Part shown: positions 59,801-64,000 of the stretch, one piece after another
Layout: each line of letters opens with the position of its first letter
Numbering within the stretch: position 1 is the stretch's first letter
Source of the DNA: Pisaster brevispinus
Taxonomy: Eukaryota > Echinodermata > Asteroidea > Forcipulatida > Asteriidae
DNA: 64,000 nt
Direction of reading: 5' to 3'
Assembly: GCA_023634235.1 (NCBI GenBank)
Contig: JAMKCF010000009.1
Span: 7,006,001 to 7,070,000, forward strand
Translations under genes and position numbers: made by a program
Notes under the pieces: model-generated
Databases searched by the model: none
The model's input: the letters and a program-made list of their open reading frames with translations, nothing else
What the model was told of the DNA's origin: nothing

Positions 59801-62800
59801 CCTTTGTTGGGAGTAAAGGGTGTGTGCTTCCTCCCTCACCCCCCCCCCCCCCCCCCGAAAAAAGAGGTAACAAAAAAAGCAAAGTGTGCAAGGAAAAATG
59901 AGGATAAGAAATCAAAGGAATGTTAACATGTTAGTTTGTGCTGTCTCCTACACCTCATTAAGCCAAACCCCTGTGCTCTTCTGGCAAATTGCAGCCTGGA
60001 TCTACCACTGGGTTTAATTCACACTTCTCAAGACACTTAGCCTTATTCGTTTAAGATTGTTCACCCATTGTACTCGGCTTTGTAATACTATTCTTGCAAG
60101 GCCATTATGTCTGTGGCCCTCTAACTGATGTTACCATTTTATTCACAGATCTGATTCACAGTCCGGTTCTAGCAAGCTTCCCACATGCCACTCTCTACCC
60201 AGACATCATGGACGCACTCAGGGTAAACACATATTTATTTCAGGGGTTTTTTTTAGGGGAAATGCTGAAAGAAAAACAATTTCTTTACAATGACTTTATT
60301 TGTTTGTATAATTTTAAAATATTTTGTCTTTAGGGTCACTATATCTTGAGGCCATTGAGAAATGTTTGCATTTATACCGTAGGTCATTTTGGTTGGCAAC
60401 AGCTAATTCAATGTTCTCATTTTAAAATATTGGCTGTTAGTCTTTCCGTATAAGGGTAAGGTTAATTTCTTGGATGTACTCCTTTAATAATAATAATAAT
60501 GGCTATTTATATAGCGCACATATCCGTCACTCAGTGACGCTCAAGGCGCTTCAACATTAAGTATTTTCCTGCAAGGTATTTGGGGGCTACGTTTGAAGTA
60601 TGAGACCTACTCCTTTACATAGCACCATGTAATGGTTTACAAGGTGCTGTGGCGCAATATGCAGCCGATCAAACCAGGAACACCGGGGCGGACCCCTTCT
60701 CTTTTCGATAAGTGCACTGGGTTCTTTTACGTGCATTACACAACACACGGGACCAACAACTTTATGTCCCATCCGAAGGACGAAGCAATCAAGGTTAAGT
60801 GTCTTGCTTAAGGACACAAGTGTCACGACCGGGGCTCGAACCCACACTCTGCTGATCAGAAACACCAGAGCTTGGGTCCAGTGATCTTATCCGCTCGGCC
60901 ACGACACGCCACTTTCAGGAGTCTTCAGTGTGTGTCTGTGCTGGGGGGGGGGGGGCGGGTCTGCAAAATAGTTTTGAGGTAATTTCTTTCACAAAGTTCT
61001 AAATTATTTTTTATCTACTATTGTTTTTTTTTTCCCTGTGTGCAGAGTTGTTGGGCAGACAAGAAAAGAACAATGAAGAAATCGGAAAAGGTAAAGATTA
61101 TTCAGGCTGCGAGATAAACTATCAGTGATCATGATTTTGGTAGACTGATCTTCCCTCCACTGGTTTTATTTCATTGATGGTGATGAGTTGTATGTTCACA
61201 ATTACCAGTCAACCAATTGAGCAAAATGTTGGTGGATGTGGCATTCCTACTCTTAAGCATTGTGATTAATTTTATTATCTGCAATTGTTGTACTTCTCAA
61301 AACATTTGAAAGCTATCTCCTCCCTTTAGTGATTTCCAATAAAAACCGAGAGTGAAGAAATATGGGACTGGAATTGGTTTACTAAAAGTGCAAGGTAGCT
61401 TTTTATGGGAAGTGTAACAAGAGGCGACAGAATGCCTGGAATTTCATCTCTGATGAGAGGGCAAGGCCATTTTCATTTTGCAAAGGGCATTTCCATTGGA
61501 AAATTTTACTGTTTGTGGGAAACTTTCAAAGAGCCACCAAGGCCAAGACCGGGGCAGCAGAGGCCATGGCCTTCCACGGCCTCTGTGTAATTCCAGGTCT
61601 GCAACAGGGCAAAGTCGGGGGCATTGGGGCTATCTCCATTAATGTGTGTCTTCCATGAGAGAGTCGGCGTTCTTATTGTGAGGGTGTTTGAGGTTGTCTC
61701 TTTTTTCTATTTCGGCAGAAAGACCTAGGTCAGTTGAAAAAGCAGTTCAGCGATGCCTGTATGGAGAGTGTATATCCACTCATCCAGTCTGCCACGTTAC
61801 CTCTCTACAAGTTTGGAGACACTGAGAATGATCAGGTAGGGACATCCAATTACTCCCATGTCAAGTCAAGTTGCAGACCTATAGATAGGTTGCAATATGA
61901 CGTAAATCTGCCATCTTTACCGGCAATTTGGAATACACATTCATTGCACGATTGGTTAGTGAACAACGTGGCTGCATTAATAATTTGAGCGCAACGCGGA
62001 GCCCTGCATTAATAGTTGAGCGCTTGACGCGCCTGCAAGCCAAGATGCAAATTGCCTGTAAAGATGGCGTCTATTGCAACCTATCTATATCCGTCATGTT
62101 TCAAGAAACAGAGACCAATGAAAGAATAGAAAAATCGTTGGTGCTAGTGCTGCTGAGATTAAAATGGTTATGAGCATCCTTACACCAAAATGCTTGCAAA
62201 GCAATGTCTAGAAAATTACAAAATACAGCAGATAGACTAAAAGTGTCCTTCTGGCCACCTGGTCTGTGGCCCTCCAGTGGAGGTCAATGCTGAATGAACA
62301 TGAGGAGTGGTCAGACGGCACCCACAGGGGTAATCACTTAAAAGGAGTCAATGATTTTTCAAAAGCAAAATCACCTTCGATTTTTTTTCCTTCGATTTCA
62401 TAGAGCCTCTGAATAGAAAATGCTCACAATCTTTGATCAACATCATCATTAAAACAATCTTTGCTGTTCAAATTGGTGATTTTTGTGTCTTATTTGTTCT
62501 TCCACATTTGTAATCCTTTTTTTAACTTTGACTTATTCAGTTTTGTTCTAACAAGATACCTTTTGATAAGTTGCGTCTCAATAAAATAATAATGTGGTTT
62601 TTTGTGTGAATTGTTAATGATTGCAAAGGAAATGAAATGTGTATTTTGTGACCGATAACTTTGTCTCCATTACTCAGGATCGATGGGGAGAGATCTCAAG
62701 TCTGACGAAGCACAATCAAACCAGTGGAATACTACACTATCTACTACAGCCAGGGGTCATGCACACGCCATTTGAAATCACAGAGGTCACCTTTGACCTT

Positions 62801-62827
62801 TTGGAGGTGTACAGTGAGAAAAGGTGA
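41814..62827 (+). CDS. NPHP1: Nephrocystin-1 (ciliary transition-zone SH3 protein), enlarged linker
   Basis: 28 exons: 41814-41873, 42551-42639, 43224-43284, 44172-44246, 44679-44740, 46019-46741, 48854-49126, 49566-49713, 50314-50408, 51057-51126, 51736-51787, 52208-52241, 52832-52874, 53534-53618, 54714-54805, 54963-55038, 55330-55382, 55706-55780, 56497-56569, 57382-57419, 57617-57702, 57908-57984, 58653-58752, 59449-59561, 60149-60222, 61046-61090, 61719-61835, 62678-62827. They join in frame to 1012 aa (human about 730). Residues 1-115 are an N-terminal coiled coil. About 116-497 are a highly charged linker. About 498-552 are an SH3 domain (FEAVCDFDPEQTEDLGFRRG, EDGWWMAEDEEGNRGLVPST). 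About 596-1012 are the nephrocystin homology region (VLTAMGAIPSGFRPS, CGWVHLPLFD, GGTPYEQ). The family localises to the ciliary transition zone with NPHP4. The ATG at 41814 has A at -3 and G at +4. Confidence 0.95.
42743..42936 (+). repeat. tRNA-related SINE (family B), copy 3
   Basis: GCTTCTGACTGGCACACCCG, AGATATTGACAAAATAAGGA, ATGTAGCTCAGTTG (A box), GGTTCAAACC (B box), and CCTTGTGGTTTATTACTGG. NPHP1 intron 2. Confidence 0.75.
43530..43885. repeat. Two tRNA-like SINE fragments
   Basis: TTGGGTTCAAATCCCACC at about 43545-43562 and GTAGTGGTTTAGACTGCAGG-like / GTGGGTTCGAATCCTACC at about 43812-43870 are B-box-like remnants with AGAGCACTGAGCG bodies. Similar fragments occur at 3905-3960 and 17690-17790. 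No cloverleaf can be closed. Confidence 0.4.
44441..44511. mobile_element. MITE, GGGCCCAATTTCATAG family, internally deleted
   Basis: TCCCAATTTCATAGAGCTGC at the left and CATGAAATTGGGCCC at the right enclose only about 35 bp. NPHP1 intron 4. Confidence 0.65.
45148..45308 (+). repeat. GGCACCAAGGCCAAGACC family, copy
   Basis: GGTCTGGAATTTCATCTTTG, GGGGCAAGGCCGTTTTTTAT, GGGGCACCAAGGCCAAGACC and CGTGGCCTTTGTGGCCTCCG. NPHP1 intron 5. Confidence 0.7.
45538..45760. mobile_element. hAT-like MITE with 8-bp target-site duplication
   Basis: ACAGTAAG flanks both sides (45530-45537 and 45761-45768). The ends are inverted: GGTTCTCCCCATG on the left and CTGGGGAGAACCCTG on the right. It is 223 bp and non-coding. 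An 8-bp duplication and a CAGGGTT-type end fit the hAT superfamily. NPHP1 intron 5. Confidence 0.75.
47105..47250. repeat. (ATTT)n / T-rich low-complexity tract
   Basis: About 145 bp of TTTATTTATT and long T runs in NPHP1 intron 6, ending at GGGGGGCAGGG. Confidence 0.9.
47755..47900. repeat. Probable MITE (GGGCCGATTTCACAAAGC family)
   Basis: GGGGCCGATTTCACAAAGCA on the left is loosely mirrored by TTGGTGAAATCGAGCGC on the right, with a CAATAATCCCATACTGATTT interior. NPHP1 intron 6. Confidence 0.45.
49785..50142 (+). repeat. tRNA-derived SINE (family A), near full length
   Basis: The head GTGTCTTGGTCAAGCGGTCT, the B box GTGGGTTCGAGTCCCGG at about 49847-49863, GAGCAAGACACTTAACCATT, and the tail GCATTATATAAATACCTATT with (ATT)n. 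NPHP1 intron 8, sense orientation. Confidence 0.85.
50817..51006. mobile_element. MITE, GGGCCCAATTTCATAG family, copy 2
   Basis: GGCCCAATTTCATAGAGCTG at the left, GCTTACCAGAATAAGGTTAC and GACTGGTATCCTGCTTACTT inside, with a decayed right end. NPHP1 intron 9, ending about 50 bp before the exon that completes the SH3 domain. Confidence 0.75.
51211..51402. mobile_element. MITE, GGGCCCAATTTCATAG family, copy 3 (intact ends)
   Basis: GGGCCCAATTTCATAGAGCT and its inverse (GCAACTCTATGAAATTGGGC, then CC) bound 192 bp. A second related element starts at 51415 (GGGCCCAATTTTATAGAGCT), only 12 bp downstream. NPHP1 intron 10. Confidence 0.85.
53008..53295 (-). mobile_element. Possible LINE ORF1-like remnant
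   Basis: An open minus-strand frame of 95 codons begins MPPKKDKKGIISNN and continues with SDSILFVICQEFQDIKGSIQ and a heptad-like stretch ending EIYQELEK. A basic start followed by a coiled coil resembles ORF1 proteins of L1/Tx1-type LINEs. It sits antisense in NPHP1 intron 13. No reverse transcriptase is nearby. Confidence 0.35.
55559..55612. repeat. T/G homopolymer run
   Basis: T9-G12-T4-G7-type runs in NPHP1 intron 17. Similar simple runs occur at 17977-18001 and 54401-54417, and C-rich ones at 59838-59857. Confidence 0.9.
56258..56452. mobile_element. MITE, GGGCCCAATTTCATAG family, copy 4
   Basis: GGGCCATTTTTATATAGCTG and CAGCTCTATAAAACTGGGCC ends, with ATGCTTACCAGAATAAGGTC and GACTGGTATCCTGCC inside. 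NPHP1 intron 18, 44 bp before exon 19. Confidence 0.75.
60485..60910 (-). repeat. tRNA-derived SINE (family A), best full-length copy
   Basis: Minus orientation. The head is GGCGTGTCGTGGCCGAGCGG at the right end. The B box is antisense CGGGGCTCGAACCCACACTC (about 60831-60850). The body has GTCCCGTGTGTTGTGTAATG, CACAGCACCTTGTAAACCAT and CACTGAGTGACGGATATG. The tail is GCGCTATATAAATAGCC then (ATT)n. About 425 bp. NPHP1 intron 25, antisense to the gene. Confidence 0.9.
61435..61602 (+). repeat. GGCACCAAGGCCAAGACC family, copy with intact ends
   Basis: CCTGGAATT at the left (61435) and AATTCCAGG at the right are inverted, giving about 165 bp. Inside are GGGCATTTCCATTGGAAAAT and GAGGCCATGGCCTTC. 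The short inverted ends suggest a DNA-type MITE. NPHP1 intron 26. Confidence 0.7.
61882..62087. mobile_element. MITE with TAGATAGGTTGCAATA ends
   Basis: TAGATAGGTTGCAATA and TATTGCAACCTATCTA are perfect inverted ends; ATCTTTACCGGCAATTTG is inverted as AAATTGCCTGTAAAGAT. It is flanked by TA. 206 bp. NPHP1 intron 27. Confidence 0.75.
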
Positions 62828-63379
62828 CAACAGTTACCTTACACCATAATGCATACCTTGATCAAAACTAGTGGCAGAACAAAGAAAGCTGTGATACCAA
62901 AGAATCCTTCATTTTAAAAACCATTAAATGTTAACAGTATTTAGTGAAATGTCTCATAACTGTAAACTTTCCTGTTCAATTTGGAATGTTTCTCGTCAAA
63001 AAAAGGGCAACGTTCGTATTCTATTACAGGAACATTAGCTGTATTCAAATAGGGAATTTTTTGTTTTCTAAGAGATTGTGGGTCCTGTGAGAATTATCAA
63101 GGTTCCTGATGAATTTTGTCTATCATTTTGAGTTCTAAAACACTCCCGAAATCGGAAGAATCATTTTCTATTATATACCACACACACAGATCCTTGTCAA
63201 TTGATTGATGGGACACATGTCATGTGTCATCATTTATTTTGCCATTATATACTGTTGTGACACTCCAAAATTGAGTGAAGGAGTCTTAATGGACAAGTAT
63301 TTTTCCAAACAAGGCAAGGTCGCGTCACGGCTGACATGGTTGGTGCTACATGGAGTGGTCCATTGTGCTTAGCAGGGGG

Positions 63380-63547
63380 TTTTAGAACTTTCAGAGTGTG
63401 GGGTGGATATGTTTTTGTGTTGGGTTTCTGTTCATGAAAAACCGTGCAAAATCAAATGACAAGGATTTTAGAACTTTCAGAGTGTGGGGTGGATATGTTT
63501 TTGTGTTGGCTTTCTGTTCATAAAAAAACAAAATCAAATGACAAGGA
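63380..63547. repeat. Tandem duplication, 87-bp period
   Basis: TTTTAGAACTTTCAGAGTGT and GGGTGGATATGTTTTTGTGT occur at 63380 and again at 63467. The copies differ by one substitution in GTTGG(G/C)TTTC and by a small deletion near the end. Confidence 0.9.
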
Positions 63548-63732
63548 TCTATGTGTGTTGTATAAAACAAATATTTAATGCATTCTGTTCAGCATTGTGG
63601 CAGAATATAATCACTCAGTGAAATCTGGCTTTTCCATTTCACCCGGCTTCGCTTCGCCAGATTTCACCTCATGATTATGTTCCGCAACTACACACTCATA
63701 TACATTCAATATTTGTATGAAGTAACTTAAGC

Positions 63733-63845
63733 CATACCTGAATCAAGCACTTTTGGCTACGGCTCTGACCGTTGGCTGCAATGACAACGTTGAAGGGTTG
63801 GACTTAAGCCAGAGCCACGACCAAAGTCATTCATTCGGATATAGC
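63733..63845. repeat. Fold-back element with (GCTAYG)n-like arms, copy 5
   Basis: TTTGGCTACGGCTCTGACCG on the left, centre GACAACGTTGAAGG, and AAGCCAGAGCCACGACCAAA on the right as the inverse. Confidence 0.6.
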
Positions 63846-64000
63846 CTTGATTACCTTTTTATAGGAAAATTGGGGTGTACTATACTCACTGGCATTGGTT
63901 TGTATTAAAGTTTCATTGCCATAAAGCCTTTTTGAGATATGGTAGACACTATAGGAGTGCACTGCTTGGTTTGGGTGTACATGGACAAACTTAACCAAAC

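Larger units (their letters stand above)
62828..64000. other. NPHP1 3' flank
   Basis: An ATTAAA at 62924-62929, about 97 bp after the stop, is a possible poly(A) signal. Further on are an 87-bp tandem duplication (63380-63547), an inverted repeat with TGAAATCTGGC/GCCAGATTTCA (about 63595-63692) and a fold-back element (63733-63845). No gene is recognisable. Confidence 0.5.

Noticed and set aside
59838..59857. C-homopolymer run as a regulatory quadruplex/i-motif
   Set aside because: It is an isolated simple run in an intron, with other homopolymer runs nearby. Nothing beyond composition supports a role.

Overview
This window is nuclear DNA of an intron-rich animal. All five protein-coding genes are spliced with GT-AG introns, and each assembles into a conserved protein without a frameshift. 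The proteins are clearly metazoan. The interspersed repeats (tRNA-derived SINEs, short palindromic MITEs with GGGCCCAATTTCATAG ends, CR1/L2-like LINE 3' ends) look like those of an invertebrate deuterostome. My best guess is an echinoderm, perhaps a sea star, but this rests on general resemblance and not on a search.

Layout: (1) 79-11606, plus strand: 3' part of CEBPZ (NOC1/MAK21 family, ribosome biogenesis), 14 exons, with the 5' part beyond the left edge. (2) 11607-16364: intergenic, with SINEs, palindromes and a perfect 108-bp copy of part of PSMC6 exon 9. (3) 16365-22494, minus strand: MRPS5 (mitochondrial ribosomal protein S5), 8 exons, 353 aa. (4) 22616-31493, plus strand: PSMC6/Rpt4 (26S proteasome base ATPase), 12 exons, 389 aa. 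It diverges from MRPS5 across only 121 bp. (5) 31494-34833: convergent 3' regions of PSMC6 and PSMD8. (6) 34834-41606, minus strand: PSMD8/Rpn12 (26S proteasome lid), 7 exons, 265 aa. (7) 41814-62827, plus strand: NPHP1 (nephrocystin-1, ciliary transition zone), 28 exons, 1012 aa. It diverges from PSMD8 across 207 bp and carries a very large acidic/lysine-rich insertion before its SH3 domain. (8) 62828-64000: downstream intergenic DNA.

The genes are housekeeping and ciliary. Two head-to-head pairs (MRPS5/PSMC6 and PSMD8/NPHP1) each share a compact, probably bidirectional promoter. Both promoters contain the 9-mer GAGGGCGCT. A base ATPase and a lid subunit of the same 26S particle therefore lie tail-to-tail between two bidirectional promoters. 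Introns and spacers are dense with non-autonomous mobile elements, several with visible terminal inverted repeats and target-site duplications. The most distinctive is a 1,009-bp fold-back element in PSMC6 intron 1 whose arms are tandem GGTGCCGAGTTTG-type repeats.

I found no CRISPR array, no functional tRNA or rRNA gene, and no convincing new enzymatic system. The most notable points are the perfect exon copy, the fold-back element, a 147-bp tandem repeat, a 103-bp hairpin just downstream of PSMC6, and the enlarged NPHP1 linker.
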